Origin: Bailinhaonella thermotolerans
GTDB lineage: Bacteria; Actinomycetota; Actinomycetes; Streptosporangiales; Streptosporangiaceae
Assembly: GCF_003594875.1 (NCBI RefSeq)
Contig: NZ_QZEY01000007.1
Span: forward strand, 124,001-188,000
Reading direction: 5' to 3'
Length of the DNA: 64,000 nt
Below, piece by piece: positions 40,047 to 48,715 of the stretch. A model generated the notes under the pieces. It was not told the DNA's origin, searched no databases, and was given only the letters and a program-made list of their open reading frames with translations. Every line of letters begins with the position of its first letter. The stretch's first letter is position 1. A program made the position numbers and the translations under genes.

Positions 40047-41693
40047 ATGACTGAGACCAGCATAAATCCGGTGCCCCGGCGGGCAGGACGGCGGGAATGG
40101 ACGGGCCTGGTCGTGCTCGTCCTGCCGACGCTGCTCCTGGCCATCGACGTGAGCGTGCTGCACCTGGCGGTGCCCCAGCTCAGCGCGGACCTGCGGCCCA
40201 GCTCCGCCCAGCTTCTGTGGATCAACGACATCTACGGATTCCTCATCGCCGGATTCCTGATCACGATGGGCGCGCTCGGCGACCGCGTCGGGCGGCGGCG
40301 GCTGCTGCTGATCGGCGCGACCGCGTTCGCGGCGGCGTCGGCCCTGGCGGCGTACGCCCCCAACGCCGAGCTGCTGATCGCGGCGCGGGCGGTGCTGGGG
40401 ATCGCGGGGGCGACCCTGATGCCGTCCACGCTGTCCCTGATCCGCACCATGTTCGCCGACCCCGCCCAGCGCACGGTCGCGATCAGCCTGTGGATGACCG
40501 GCTTCACCGGCGGCATGGTGATCGGGCCGCTGGTGGGCGGGCTGCTGCTGGAGAACTTCTGGTGGGGCTCGGCCTTCCTGCTCGGCGTGCCGGTGATGGC
40601 GCTGCTGCTCGTGGCGGGGCCGCTGCTGCTGCCGGAGTACCGCGACCCCTCCCCCGGCCGGCTCGACCTGGTCAGCGTGGTGCTGTCGCTGGCCGCGGTG
40701 ATCGCCGTCATCTACGCGGTGAAGGAGATCGCGGCGTACGGCGTGGGCGCGCCCGCCCTGGTCGCGCTGCTCGCCGGGGCCGTGCTCGCGGCGGTGTTCG
40801 TGCGGCGGCAGCGGACGCTGGCCGACCCGCTGGTGGACCTGCGGCTCTTCGCCGAGCGCCGGTTCAGCGCCTCGCTCGGGATCCTGGTGCTCGTCATCCT
40901 GGTCGGGCCGGGGATGGGGTTGCTCAGCGCGCAGTACATGCAGCTCGTCGCGGGCCTGTCGCCGCTCCAGGCCGGGCTGCTGACGCTGCCGCAGACGGTG
41001 ACGCTGATCATCGGGTTCACGGCCGCCCCGAGGCTGGCCGCGCGGTTTCGGCCCGGGCCGGTGGCCGCCGCGGGGCTGCTGGTCAGCGCGGCCGGGATGG
41101 TCGTGATGGCGACGGCGCCCGGTCCCGGCGGGCTGGCGGCGGTCGTGGCGGGGCAGGCGCTGTTCTTCCTCGGCGGGTCGCCGCTGCTGGTGCTGGGCAC
41201 CGACCTCGTCGTCGGCTCGGCGCCGCCGGAGCGGGCGGGGGCGGCCTCGGCGTTGTCCGAGACGGCGCAGGAACTCGGCGGCGCCGTGGGCCTGGCGGTC
41301 TTCGGGAGCATCGCGACGGCGGTCTACCGGGCGGGGGTGAGCGTGCCCGCCGGGCTGCCGGCCGAAGCGGCGGAGGCGGCCAGGGACACCCTGGGCAGCG
41401 CCGCCCAGGTCGCGGCCGAGCTGCCGGCGCGGGCGGGCGAGGCGCTGCTCGCCTCCGCGCGGGCCGCGTTCGGCGCGGGCCTGCAGGTCACGGCCCTGTC
41501 CGGGGCCGTGCTCGTGGGCGTGACGGCGGTGCTGACCGCGATCGTCCTGCGCGGCGTCACCGCCCCCGGCGTGGCGGACCAGCCAGCGGCGGAGGACCAG
41601 CCGGCGGCGGAGGACCAGCCGGCGGCGGAGAGCCCGCAGGTCGCCGGGGACGCCGGGCGCGCGGACGCGGCGGGTGTACGGCAGGCGGGGTGA
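40047..41693 (+). CDS. MFS drug exporter, DHA2 (14-TM) family
   Basis: This 548-residue exporter resembles SmvA/LfrA. It has LLAIDVSVLHLAVPQLSADL in the first helix, motif A MGALGDRVGRRRLLL, TLMPSTLSLIRTMF and GGMVIGPLVGGLLLE. About 14 membrane helices are predicted. The last ~45 residues are cytoplasmic and contain three exact DQPAAE units coded by an 18-bp tandem repeat (41577-41630). It probably pumps quaternary ammonium compounds or dyes; that is family knowledge only. Confidence 0.93.
   Translation: MTETSINPVPRRAGRREWTGLVVLVLPTLLLAIDVSVLHLAVPQLSADLRPSSAQLLWINDIYGFLIAGFLITMGALGDRVGRRRLLLIGATAFAAASALAAYAPNAELLIAARAVLGIAGATLMPSTLSLIRTMFADPAQRTVAISLWMTGFTGGMVIGPLVGGLLLENFWWGSAFLLGVPVMALLLVAGPLLLPEYRDPSPGRLDLVSVVLSLAAVIAVIYAVKEIAAYGVGAPALVALLAGAVLAAVFVRRQRTLADPLVDLRLFAERRFSASLGILVLVILVGPGMGLLSAQYMQLVAGLSPLQAGLLTLPQTVTLIIGFTAAPRLAARFRPGPVAAAGLLVSAAGMVVMATAPGPGGLAAVVAGQALFFLGGSPLLVLGTDLVVGSAPPERAGAASALSETAQELGGAVGLAVFGSIATAVYRAGVSVPAGLPAEAAEAARDTLGSAAQVAAELPARAGEALLASARAAFGAGLQVTALSGAVLVGVTAVLTAIVLRGVTAPGVADQPAAEDQPAAEDQPAAESPQVAGDAGRADAAGVRQAG
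41577..41630. repeat. 18-bp coding tandem repeat, three copies
   Basis: GACCAGCC(A/G)GCGGCGGAG repeats three times in frame and gives DQPAAE three times at the exporter's C-terminus. Only one base differs between copies. Confidence 0.9.
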
Positions 41694-41702
41694 CGACCCC
41701 GC

Positions 41703-41771
41703 CCCGCTCGGAGCGAGCGGGTGCTTGGGCCGGCGGGGTTGCTTGGGGAGCGGGAAACCCAACCCCGCCGG
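41703..41771. terminator. Double hairpin between convergent genes
   Basis: CCCGCTCG/CGAGCGGG (41703-41721) is followed by a 12-bp perfect stem, CCGGCGGGGTTG (41730-41741) with CAACCCCGCCGG (41760-41771). It lies between the exporter and deacetylase stops and can serve both strands. Confidence 0.75.
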
Positions 41772-41790
41772 TCCTGGAAATGTAGACCCG

Positions 41791-42693
41791 TTATCGATGA
41801 TCCCGGGGGCGAACGCCGGCAGCCGCGAGGTATGCGGGCAGATCCCCGAATTCGTAACCTCTGCGGTGAATCTTCCGGATCAGCCGCTTGAAGTCGGTCG
41901 CGAGGCCGGGCCGGAAGTGCATAAGGATGATGTCGCCGGGACGCAGCTTCTTGTCCGGCACCTGGTAGGCGATCTTGGCGTCCTTCTGCACGGTCGCCGT
42001 CCACATGATCAGCGCCCCGATCCCGCACTCCTTCGCCGCGACCCTGGTGGCGGTGTTGTGGTTGCCGAACGGGGGCCGGAACAGCCACGGCCGCCTGCCG
42101 GTGCGCTGCTCGATCCGCTTGGACATGCCGCAGATCTCGGCCTTCTGCGCGGCGGGGCCGAGCAGCCGCAGGTTCGGGTGGGTCAGCGTGTGGTTCTCGA
42201 TCGGCACGCCCGCGTCGCGCAGCCGCGTGAAGTACGGCCAGCCCTCCGCCGCCGTGTACCGACCGCCGCCCGCCGCCGCGTCCGCCCGGCCCTGCCCCTC
42301 GACGGAGTCCCGCGTCACGAACGCCGTCACGGGCACGCCGCCGCGCCGTACCTCCTCCACGAAGCCGGGGTCCTGCTCCCAGCCGTCGTCGATGGTGAGG
42401 AAGACGACCTTGCGCTTGGTGGGGATGTGGTCGATGACCGGCGGCAGCGACTCCACGGGAATGCGGGACACCTCGCCCGGCCGCGGCAGGGCGCGGTTCG
42501 GGCGCGGGGACGGTGACGCGCCCGGGGTCTCGGCGCCGGGCGGGTCCGCGGCCCGGCCGGTGGGGCCGCCCGGGGCGGCGGGGCCGTCCTGCCCGGTCCC
42601 GCCCGCGCAGGCCGTCGTGATCGCCGCGAGCGTGAGCGCGGCCAGCGCCCGCCTCGCCGCGCCGCCCCGTCGAGCGGCGTGCATCCCCCGCAT
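41791..42693 (-). CDS. Secreted polysaccharide deacetylase (CE4)
   Basis: This 300-residue protein has an Arg-rich start, a hydrophobic signal (LAALTLAAITTACAGG) with a weak lipobox cysteine, and a Pro/Gly-rich spacer. The NodB domain has FLTIDDGWEQDP (catalytic Asp and metal Asp), ENHTLTHPNL (His-x3-His ligands) and RPPFGNHN. It would remove acetyl groups from peptidoglycan or another surface glycan. The start could be the ATG at residue 1 or 4. It is convergent with the exporter gene. Confidence 0.88.
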   Translation of the reverse strand: MRGMHAARRGGAARRALAALTLAAITTACAGGTGQDGPAAPGGPTGRAADPPGAETPGASPSPRPNRALPRPGEVSRIPVESLPPVIDHIPTKRKVVFLTIDDGWEQDPGFVEEVRRGGVPVTAFVTRDSVEGQGRADAAAGGGRYTAAEGWPYFTRLRDAGVPIENHTLTHPNLRLLGPAAQKAEICGMSKRIEQRTGRRPWLFRPPFGNHNTATRVAAKECGIGALIMWTATVQKDAKIAYQVPDKKLRPGDIILMHFRPGLATDFKRLIRKIHRRGYEFGDLPAYLAAAGVRPRDHR

Positions 42694-42834
42694 CCCCCGA
42701 GTCCTCCTTCGCCGCCCGGCTCATGATGGTTCGCCGGGACTGTTCGATTAGACGCCGCCGTGCCGCCGATGGTTTGCCAAGCGGGGCGACCCTCGTGAGC
42801 AGATGTTGCCGTTCGGGGAGGAGGGAGCGTTCCT

Positions 42835-42840
42835 TAGGGT
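42835..42840 (+). promoter_or_regulatory. -10 box of the CoxG-like gene (leaderless)
   Basis: TAGGGT is 6 nt before the ATG. A GCCAAG half-site lies 59 nt upstream of it (42776-42781), similar to the GCCAAG 60 nt upstream of the DUF2877 -10. Confidence 0.35.
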
Positions 42841-42846
42841 GCCCTC

Positions 42847-43686
42847 ATGAAGCTCACCGGCCATGCGATCCTCGCCGTTCCCCGTCCCCTGGTGTGGGAC
42901 GCGCTCCGTGACCCCGCCGTGCTCGCCCGGACGATCCCCGGCTGCGAACGGCTGGAGGCGCTCGGCGGCGACCGTTACCGGATGACCGTCACCGCCGGGG
43001 TCGCCTCGATCAAGGGGGTGTACCGGGGCGAGGTCGAGCTGCGGGACCCCGAGCCGCCGGAGCGGGTGGTGCTGCGCGCGCGGGGCCAGGGCGCGCCGGG
43101 CACGGTCGAGGCGACCGCGCACGTGAAGCTCTCCGACGCGGAGGGCGGCGGGACCCGGATCGACTACGACGCGGACGCCGTGGTCGGGGGCATGGTCGGC
43201 GGCGTGGGGCAGCGCGTGCTCGCCTCGGTCGCCCGCCGCACCGCCACCGAGTTCTTCGCCGCGCTGGAGCGCGACCTCACCGCGGCCCCTCTCCCCTCGC
43301 CCGGCGACGCCGCCGTCCCCGGCATGGCCGGCGCGGGGGCCGGTCCCTCCCCCGCGATCTCCCCGGCCGGCCCGCCGTACGCCTCGGGAGTGCCGGAGGC
43401 CGCGGACGCGCTCCTCGGCGCGCCCGGCGGGCCGTACACGGCGGGCGGCACGCGGGACGCGGTGGGCCGTGCGCAGGAGGCGGCGGGCGGCTCACAGGAC
43501 GCGGCGCGGCCGGTGACGGGCGCGGCGGCGGAGGTCGTGCCGGGCCAGGTGTTCGAGCGGCCCGCGAAGGCGCGGCCCCACGAGGTGCGGCCGTGGACGA
43601 TGCTGGCCGCCTTCGGGATGGGCGCGGGGGTGGCGCTGGGCAGCGCGGTGATCGGGTGGGTGCTCGGGCGCTCCTCCCGGAGGTAG
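42847..43686 (+). CDS. CoxG-like SRPBCC protein with C-terminal membrane anchor
   Basis: This 279-residue protein has residues 1-150 forming a carbon-monoxide-dehydrogenase subunit G-type START fold (WDALRDPAVLARTIPGCERL, GVASIKGVYRGEVEL, DYDADAVVGGMVGGVGQRVL). A ~85-residue Pro/Ala/Gly linker follows, then one C-terminal helix (MGAGVALGSAVIGWVLG). CoxG proteins help molybdenum hydroxylases mature or attach to the membrane. The only such hydroxylase in the window is encoded 5 kb away, so it is the natural partner; the link is inferred. Confidence 0.88.
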   Translation: MKLTGHAILAVPRPLVWDALRDPAVLARTIPGCERLEALGGDRYRMTVTAGVASIKGVYRGEVELRDPEPPERVVLRARGQGAPGTVEATAHVKLSDAEGGGTRIDYDADAVVGGMVGGVGQRVLASVARRTATEFFAALERDLTAAPLPSPGDAAVPGMAGAGAGPSPAISPAGPPYASGVPEAADALLGAPGGPYTAGGTRDAVGRAQEAAGGSQDAARPVTGAAAEVVPGQVFERPAKARPHEVRPWTMLAAFGMGAGVALGSAVIGWVLGRSSRR

Positions 43687-43718
43687 CGCCCGCGCGGAAG
43701 ACCGACGGGGAGACCGAC

Positions 43719-43773
43719 GAGAAGACGGCGAGAAGACGGCGAGAAGACGGCGAGAAGACGGCGAGAAGACGGC
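43719..43773. repeat. Five perfect copies of an 11-bp repeat
   Basis: GAGAAGACGGC repeats from 43719 to 43773, with degenerate copies on both sides. It fills the space between the CoxG-like and amidase genes. Purine-rich, it could expose an unstructured mRNA between two coupled genes. Confidence 0.95.
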
Positions 43774-43803
43774 GGGAAGACACGGGAAGACGAGGTGAGG
43801 AAC

Positions 43804-44709
43804 ATGCGGGCTTGCACGGTGGCGGCGGTCCAGATCGCGCCGGAGCCGGGGCCGCTGACGGCGCGGAGCGTGGCGGCGAACCTCGCGAAGGCCGTCCGTC
43901 TGGTCGAGGAGTGCGCGGCGGCGACCGGGGCCGAGCTGATCGTCCTCCCGGAGTCGTGCACGACCGGGTTCACGCCCGGCGTCCCGGCGCGCGAGCTGTG
44001 GGACCTGGTGTCGGTGGTCCCCGGCCCGGTGAGCGAACCGCTCCAGGAGGCCGCGCGCCGCCTCGGCACGCACATCTGCTTCGGCACGTACGAGCGCGGG
44101 CACTCGCCCGGCGTCGTCCACAACGCCGCCGTGATCGCCGGGCCGTCCGGCGACGTGATCGGGGTGTACCGCAAGAGCCATCCGTACGTCACGGAGGACG
44201 CGGCCCGGGGCGGCTGGGTGACGGCCGGGTCGGACGTGTGCGTGGTGGACACCGCGCTCGGCCGGATCGGGATGGCGATCTGCTTCGACGGGGACTTCCC
44301 CGAGCTGTGGCGCATCCAGGCGGCGCGCGGCGCGGAGATCATGTGCCGTCCCTCGGCGCTGCTGCGGTCGGCCGACATCTGGGAGCTGACGACGCGGGCC
44401 AGGGCGTACGACAACCACGTCTACGTGGTGGCGGCCAACGCGGTCGGCGCGGATCCCGCGGGCGTCCTCTACTTCGGGAACTCGCTCATCGTGTCGCCGA
44501 TCGCCGAGGTCGTCGCGCGCGCCGCCACCCACGAGTGCTGGGTCTCGGCGCGGCTGTCGCCGGAGTCGGCGCTGCGGTCGCTGACGCCCGGATCCTCGGT
44601 GCCCCAGCGCTTCGACCACCTCGCGGAGCGCAACCTGGAGCTGTACACCCGCTACTCCGGCGATCTCCTGGGCCCCGCGGCCACCCAGTTCCCCTACGCG
44701 AAGCCCTGA
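43804..44709 (+). CDS. Carbon-nitrogen hydrolase (ureide/amide hydrolase-like)
   Basis: This 301-residue nitrilase-superfamily protein has triad residues in VLPESCTTGF (Glu), YRKSHPYVTE (Lys) and AICFDGDFPELW (Cys). The FDGDFPE motif and length place it near the formamidase, N-carbamoyl-amino-acid and beta-ureidopropionase branches, distinct from the Nit2-like protein at 12.9 kb. It could cleave a ureide or amide such as ureidomalonate or malonamate. It lies just after the CoxG-like gene, in the same direction. ATG 43804 is used; GTG 43795 is an alternative. Confidence 0.88.
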   Translation: MRACTVAAVQIAPEPGPLTARSVAANLAKAVRLVEECAAATGAELIVLPESCTTGFTPGVPARELWDLVSVVPGPVSEPLQEAARRLGTHICFGTYERGHSPGVVHNAAVIAGPSGDVIGVYRKSHPYVTEDAARGGWVTAGSDVCVVDTALGRIGMAICFDGDFPELWRIQAARGAEIMCRPSALLRSADIWELTTRARAYDNHVYVVAANAVGADPAGVLYFGNSLIVSPIAEVVARAATHECWVSARLSPESALRSLTPGSSVPQRFDHLAERNLELYTRYSGDLLGPAATQFPYAKP

Positions 44710-44973
44710 TCCGGGACGGATCGAAGGCCGGCCGGGGGCGGGACGGCACCCGGAGCCGGACACCGGGGCCCCGGCGAGGCGGACGCGGTCGGTCCCCGCC
44801 TCGCCGGGCACCCGGACTCGGGCGCGGGCGCTCCCGATCACGCCGGCCGGCGCGGCCGGCGCGCGGTCGTCCCCGGGCGAAGGGCGCGCGGCCCGCGAGG
44901 GCGTGGTCACCGCTGCCAGGTGACCGGCCGCCGCCGGACCGCCCGCCGGGGACGATCAACAACCGGACGTGGC

Positions 44974-45309
44974 CTAGTGCGCGGCCTCGTACTTGGCGAT
45001 CAGGTCGGCCGGGATGCGGCCGCGCTCGTTCACCGGGTGGTTGTTGGCCTTGGCCCAGGCGCGGATCTCCTTGGACTTCTGCCGCGAGAGACCGCCCTCA
45101 CCCGCGCCTCGGCGGCGCGAGGCCGTCCGCGACGTGCGCACCGGCCGGGCGTGGTCGATGAACGGCTTGAGCGCGTCGCGCAGTTTCTTGGCATTGGACG
45201 TGTTCAGGTCGATTTCGTAGTCGGAGCTGCCCAACCCGAACCTGACCGTCTCATCGGCGTCGCCCCCATCGATGTCGTCGATGAGAAGCTCCTGAATTTT
45301 TCTGGCCAT
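44974..45309 (-). CDS. lsr2: Lsr2 nucleoid-associated protein
   Basis: This 111-residue protein is full length. It has the N-terminal dimerisation region (ARKIQELLIDDIDGGDADETV, YEIDLNTSNAKKLRDAL) and the C-terminal DNA-binding domain with RAWAKANNHPVNERGRIP, whose RGR is the AT-hook-like minor-groove contact. Lsr2 silences AT-rich, often acquired DNA. The ATG is preceded by CAGGAATAAC and a locally AT-rich stretch, which suits autorepression. Confidence 0.97.
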   Translation of the reverse strand: MARKIQELLIDDIDGGDADETVRFGLGSSDYEIDLNTSNAKKLRDALKPFIDHARPVRTSRTASRRRGAGEGGLSRQKSKEIRAWAKANNHPVNERGRIPADLIAKYEAAH

Positions 45310-46200
45310 GTGTTATTCCTGATTAATAGAGAACGCGAGATCTATACGCGCTATAAACATAACCCGCGCGACCCCCGCTTGCCCAACATCTCGGCTCTGT
45401 TTCGCACCGGCGCGCCATACAGAAGGCGCCCTGCGGGTACTTCGACCGCTCCAGAGACGAGGAATACACCATACTTCTCACGAAGCGCCCGAGCCCCCTC
45501 GTGCGACAGGCCGCCGGACTCCGCCCCCTCGGGGGCGGCCGCCTCCCCTGCCAGGCGGAACCCGGGCAACCGTACAACCCTCCGTTCGGACGATAAAACC
45601 CGCCCCCGCCGTTCCCTTCCCCGCCCGGCGGCCTCTCTCCGCCCCGTCCGCCCGCCCGGTACGGCTCTCGCGGAGGCCCGCCCACTCCCCGCGCGCCGGG
45701 GCCGGGATCGTGTGAACCCCCGTCGCCCGCGCGTGTTGACGGGCTTTCTCGATGAGCGCGGTGAGACGCAACTCGGCCGGTTCCACATTCTGGACGTCGG
45801 CGTCATCACGGCCGGCGGAGGACGCGTACTCCGGCGCGCCCCGCGAGCACTTCCCGTCGCGGCGCGCGTTGCCGGGACCCGGCCCGCCGTCCCCGGAACA
45901 CGCGGGTTTCTTCACGCCGCCCGGACGCGAAGAGGTTCACGGGCGGCGACTTCACGCGTTCTGGCGGGGCGGGATCCGCTCGATTTGCGCCCGGGAGGCC
46001 CGCGCTATCGCCCGACTTCGTGATTCCCGCGCCTATCCGGCCGCGCTCCCGCGCTTCTCCTCCCGGCCCCCGCGCGTCTCCGGCCCGCCTCCGCGCGTCT
46101 CCGCCCCGTCCCCGGATTCCCCCGCCCCGCCGTACGGCATGGCGGCTCGCGGGGCGGGGAGCGGCGGCCGGCCAGCGCCGTACGGCGGGCGAACGACGAA
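45310..46200. other. About 890 bp without a convincing gene, upstream of lsr2
   Basis: The lsr2-proximal part (to about 45480) is AT-rich by local standards. A hairpin CCGCCCC/GGGGCGG lies at 45521-45538. Two GCCGTACGGC copies are at 46129-46138 and 46177-46186. Several frames are open on both strands because of high GC, but none has family features or a good start. The only coherent-looking stretch is on the minus strand near 45700-45800 (VEPAELRLTALIEKARQHA), which could be a remnant or a small gene. Confidence 0.5.
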
Positions 46201-46234
46201 CGGGCCGCACCCCCCGGGGAGGGGGTGCGGCCCG
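46201..46234 (-). terminator. Strong hairpin downstream of the DUF1772 gene
   Basis: A perfect 14-bp stem (CGGGCCGCACCCCC with GGGGGTGCGGCCCG) and a 6-nt loop end 14 nt after the stop of the minus-strand gene. Confidence 0.85.
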
Positions 46235-46248
46235 CGGTGATCCCGGGG

Positions 46249-46734
46249 TCAGGGCTGGGCGACCAGCGCGAGGACGAGGCAGGCGGTGGCGGCGAGGGCC
46301 GCCACCGTGCGGACGTGGTTCCAGGCGGTCCAGACGGAGGCGTAGCGGGCCCAGGCGCCGGCCGAGGCCGGGTCGGACGGGTCGAGGGCCGCGAGCGCGT
46401 TGTTGCGGGGCACGTGCACGACCGCCGTCTCCACGAAGACGCCGACGAGGTAGAGCGCGCAGCCGGCGAGGAGCCAGGCCATGCCGTGCTCCAGGCCGGT
46501 GACCAGGGCGGTGACCGCGGTGGCGGCCGTGAGCAGCGTGGTCCCCATGAATCCGGCCATGAAGCCCGGGGTCACCGCCGTGACGTTGATCGACTGCATG
46601 GCCGCCAGTCCCCGCTCGGGCGGCAGCGCCGTCAGCCCCCGCATCACGAAGCTGGAGAAGGCGTAGAACGCGCCCGCCACCAGCGCACTCCCCAGCGCGG
46701 AGATCAGGGTCAGGGTGAAGAGCAGTGCGTTCAT
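46249..46734 (-). CDS. DUF1772 (anthrone oxygenase-like) membrane protein
   Basis: This 161-residue protein has four predicted membrane helices and the DUF1772 marks: GAFYAFSSFVMRGL near the start, HVPRNNAL in the loop before the last helix pair and ARYASVWTAWNHVRTVAALAA. Some family members act as anthrone oxygenases, most are uncharacterised. It is 29 nt after the NmrA-like gene, so the two form an operon controlled from the divergent AraC promoter region. Confidence 0.9.
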   Translation of the reverse strand: MNALLFTLTLISALGSALVAGAFYAFSSFVMRGLTALPPERGLAAMQSINVTAVTPGFMAGFMGTTLLTAATAVTALVTGLEHGMAWLLAGCALYLVGVFVETAVVHVPRNNALAALDPSDPASAGAWARYASVWTAWNHVRTVAALAATACLVLALVAQP

Positions 46735-46763
46735 GAGATCCTCCTCGGGGGATTGACGGGGGT

Positions 46764-47588
46764 TCAGCCGCGCCAGACGCCGGTGGCGGCGGTACGGCGC
46801 GCGTAGTCGGCGAAGTCCGCGGGCTCGCGCCCGAGCGCCTGCCGCACACCGTCGGACAGGTGCGCGTTGCGGCCGTCCAGCACGCGCGTGAACAGGCCGG
46901 TGAGCGCCTCGGCCTCCTCGGCGGGCACGCCGTGGCCGATCAGCGCCTTCGTGTACTCATCCGGTGAAACCGGGACGTACCGTACCGCGCGCCCGGAGGC
47001 GGCCGCGATCTCGGCGGCGGCGTCGGCGAAGGTCAGCAGGCGCGGCCCGCTCAGCTCGTAGACCCGCCCGGCGTGCCCGTCCTCCGTGAGCGCGGCCACC
47101 GCCACGTCGGCGATGTCGTCGGCGTCCACGAACGGCTCCGGCACGTCCCCGGCCGGCAGTGCGATCTCGCCGCTCAGCACGGGCGCGAGAAGATGGCTCT
47201 CACTGAAGTTCTGGTTGAACCAGGCCGCCCGGATCACCGTCCACTCCGCGCCGGACCCGGTGACGCCGCGCTCGCTGACCCTGGCGTCCTCCTCGCCGCG
47301 GCCCGACAGCAGCACCAGCCGCCGCACGCCGGAGGCGACGGCGACCCGCGACGCCGCCTCGATGGCCTCGGCCGCGCCGGGGAAGGCCAGGTCGGGCTGG
47401 TAGGTGACGTACGCCGCGGTCACGCCGCGGAACGCCGCCTCCCAGGTGCCCGGATCGTTCCAGTCGAACGGCGGCTCGCCCGAGCGGGAGCCGATGCGCG
47501 TGTCCAGCCCGCGCGCCGTGAGCCGCTCCGCCACCCGGCGGCCGGTCTTGCCGGTGCCGCCGACAACCAAGATCGTGTTCTGCGTCAT
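46764..47588 (-). CDS. NmrA-like NAD(P)-binding protein
   Basis: This 274-residue protein has an N-terminal Rossmann motif LVVGGTGKTGRRVAERL, RLVLLSGRGEEDARVSE and the atypical-SDR substrate region (IRAAWFNQNFSESHLL). The family includes NADPH:quinone reductase-like and redox-sensing proteins. There is no canonical Tyr-x3-Lys, as in NmrA relatives. ATG 47588 starts the Rossmann domain. It is first in the operon with DUF1772 and divergent from an AraC regulator; such trios are often stress- or quinone-responsive. Confidence 0.88.
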   Translation of the reverse strand: MTQNTILVVGGTGKTGRRVAERLTARGLDTRIGSRSGEPPFDWNDPGTWEAAFRGVTAAYVTYQPDLAFPGAAEAIEAASRVAVASGVRRLVLLSGRGEEDARVSERGVTGSGAEWTVIRAAWFNQNFSESHLLAPVLSGEIALPAGDVPEPFVDADDIADVAVAALTEDGHAGRVYELSGPRLLTFADAAAEIAAASGRAVRYVPVSPDEYTKALIGHGVPAEEAEALTGLFTRVLDGRNAHLSDGVRQALGREPADFADYARRTAATGVWRG

Positions 47589-47651
47589 GTCTTCAGTCTT
47601 CAACGGATCACTGAGACGGACCATGGCCAGGAGACTCGTGCGCATAAGCGA

Positions 47652-47668
47652 GCGTCTACAGTGGACGC
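47652..47668 (+). promoter_or_regulatory. Inverted repeat and -10 at the AraC gene start
   Basis: GCGTC (47652-47656) and GACGC (47664-47668) flank TACAGT (47657-47662), a -10 placed 6 nt before the ATG. The layout suggests a leaderless, autorepressed gene. Confidence 0.4.
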
Positions 47669-48613
47669 ATGGACGCACTCGCGGGATTGCTCGACGGTCC
47701 TCGCGCCCGGGGCGCCTTCCTGTTGCGGGCGGTGCTCAGCCCGCCGTGGTCCATCCGGGTCCGTGACGAGGCCCCGCTCACGCTGATCGCGCTGACCGCC
47801 GGCGAGGCCTGGGCCGTCCCCGACGCCGGCGACCCCGTACGGCTGCGCCCCGGCGACGTGGCGATCATGCGCGGTCCCGGCCACTACACGGTCGCCGACG
47901 ACCCGGAGACCGAACCGCAGGCCATCGTGCACCCGGGCGGGCGGAGCACCACGCTCGACGGCGAGGAGCTGTGCGAGGCGCTGAGCCTGGGCGTCCGCAC
48001 CTGGGGCCACAGCCCCGACGGCGGCACCAGCATGCTGATCGGCACCTACCAGCTCCCCGGCGAGATCAGCCGCCCCCTGCTGCGCACGCTCCCGCCGCTG
48101 CTCGCCGTGCCCTCGGACGCCCTCCGCAGCCCGCTCATCCCCCTGCTCGCCACCGAGATCTCCCGCGACGAGCCGGGCCAGCAGGTCGTCCTGGACCGCC
48201 TCCTCGACCTGCTCCTCATCGCCGCCCTCCGCGCCTGGTTCGCCGCCCCCGAGACCGACGCGCCCACGTGGTACCGCGCCTACGGCGACCCGGTCGTCGG
48301 CCGCGCCCTGCGCCTCCTGCACCACAACCCCGCGCACCCCTGGACCCTCGCCGAACTGGCCGAGCGCTCCGGCGTCTCCCGCGCCGCCCTCGCCCGCCGC
48401 TTCTCGGCCCTGGTCGGCGAACCCCCCATGGCCTACCTCACGGAATGGCGCCTGTCCCTGGCCGCCGACCTCCTGCGCGACCCCGGCACGACCCTCGACT
48501 CCATCGCCCACCGCGTCGGCTACGGCAGCGGGTTCGCCCTCAGCGCCGCCTTCAAGCGCGTCCGCGGCCTGTCCCCCCACGAGCACCGCTCCCAGGCCAC
48601 CGCCGCCTCCTGA
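47669..48613 (+). CDS. AraC-family regulator
   Basis: This 314-residue protein has an N-terminal cupin-like sensor domain (APLTLIALTAGEAWAVPD, VRLRPGDVAIMRGPGHY) and a C-terminal double helix-turn-helix (WTLAELAERSGVSRAALARR, LDSIAHRVGYGSGFALSAAF, RVRGLSPHEHR). It is divergent from the NmrA-DUF1772 operon across 80 bp and is probably its activator. The ligand is unknown. Three GCCGTACGGC copies follow its stop. Confidence 0.93.
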   Translation: MDALAGLLDGPRARGAFLLRAVLSPPWSIRVRDEAPLTLIALTAGEAWAVPDAGDPVRLRPGDVAIMRGPGHYTVADDPETEPQAIVHPGGRSTTLDGEELCEALSLGVRTWGHSPDGGTSMLIGTYQLPGEISRPLLRTLPPLLAVPSDALRSPLIPLLATEISRDEPGQQVVLDRLLDLLLIAALRAWFAAPETDAPTWYRAYGDPVVGRALRLLHHNPAHPWTLAELAERSGVSRAALARRFSALVGEPPMAYLTEWRLSLAADLLRDPGTTLDSIAHRVGYGSGFALSAAFKRVRGLSPHEHRSQATAAS

Positions 48614-48623
48614 CCCGCGCCCG

Positions 48624-48680
48624 CCGTACGGCCCCGCACGCGCCGTACGGCCTCGCCGGGCCTCGCTCATGCCGTACGGC
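48624..48680. repeat. Three GCCGTACGGC decamers between convergent genes
   Basis: Exact copies lie at 48624-48633, 48643-48652 and 48671-48680. This is the densest intergenic cluster in the window and lies between the 3' ends of the AraC gene and the molybdenum hydroxylase operon. Confidence 0.85.
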
Positions 48681-48715
48681 TGTCGCGCGCGCGGCCCCGC
48701 GCGGGACGGGCCGGG

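Noticed and set aside
45323-46240. Several long open frames on both strands
   Set aside because: High GC keeps frames open. The translations are low-complexity Arg/Pro/Gly, starts lack ribosome sites and no family features appear.
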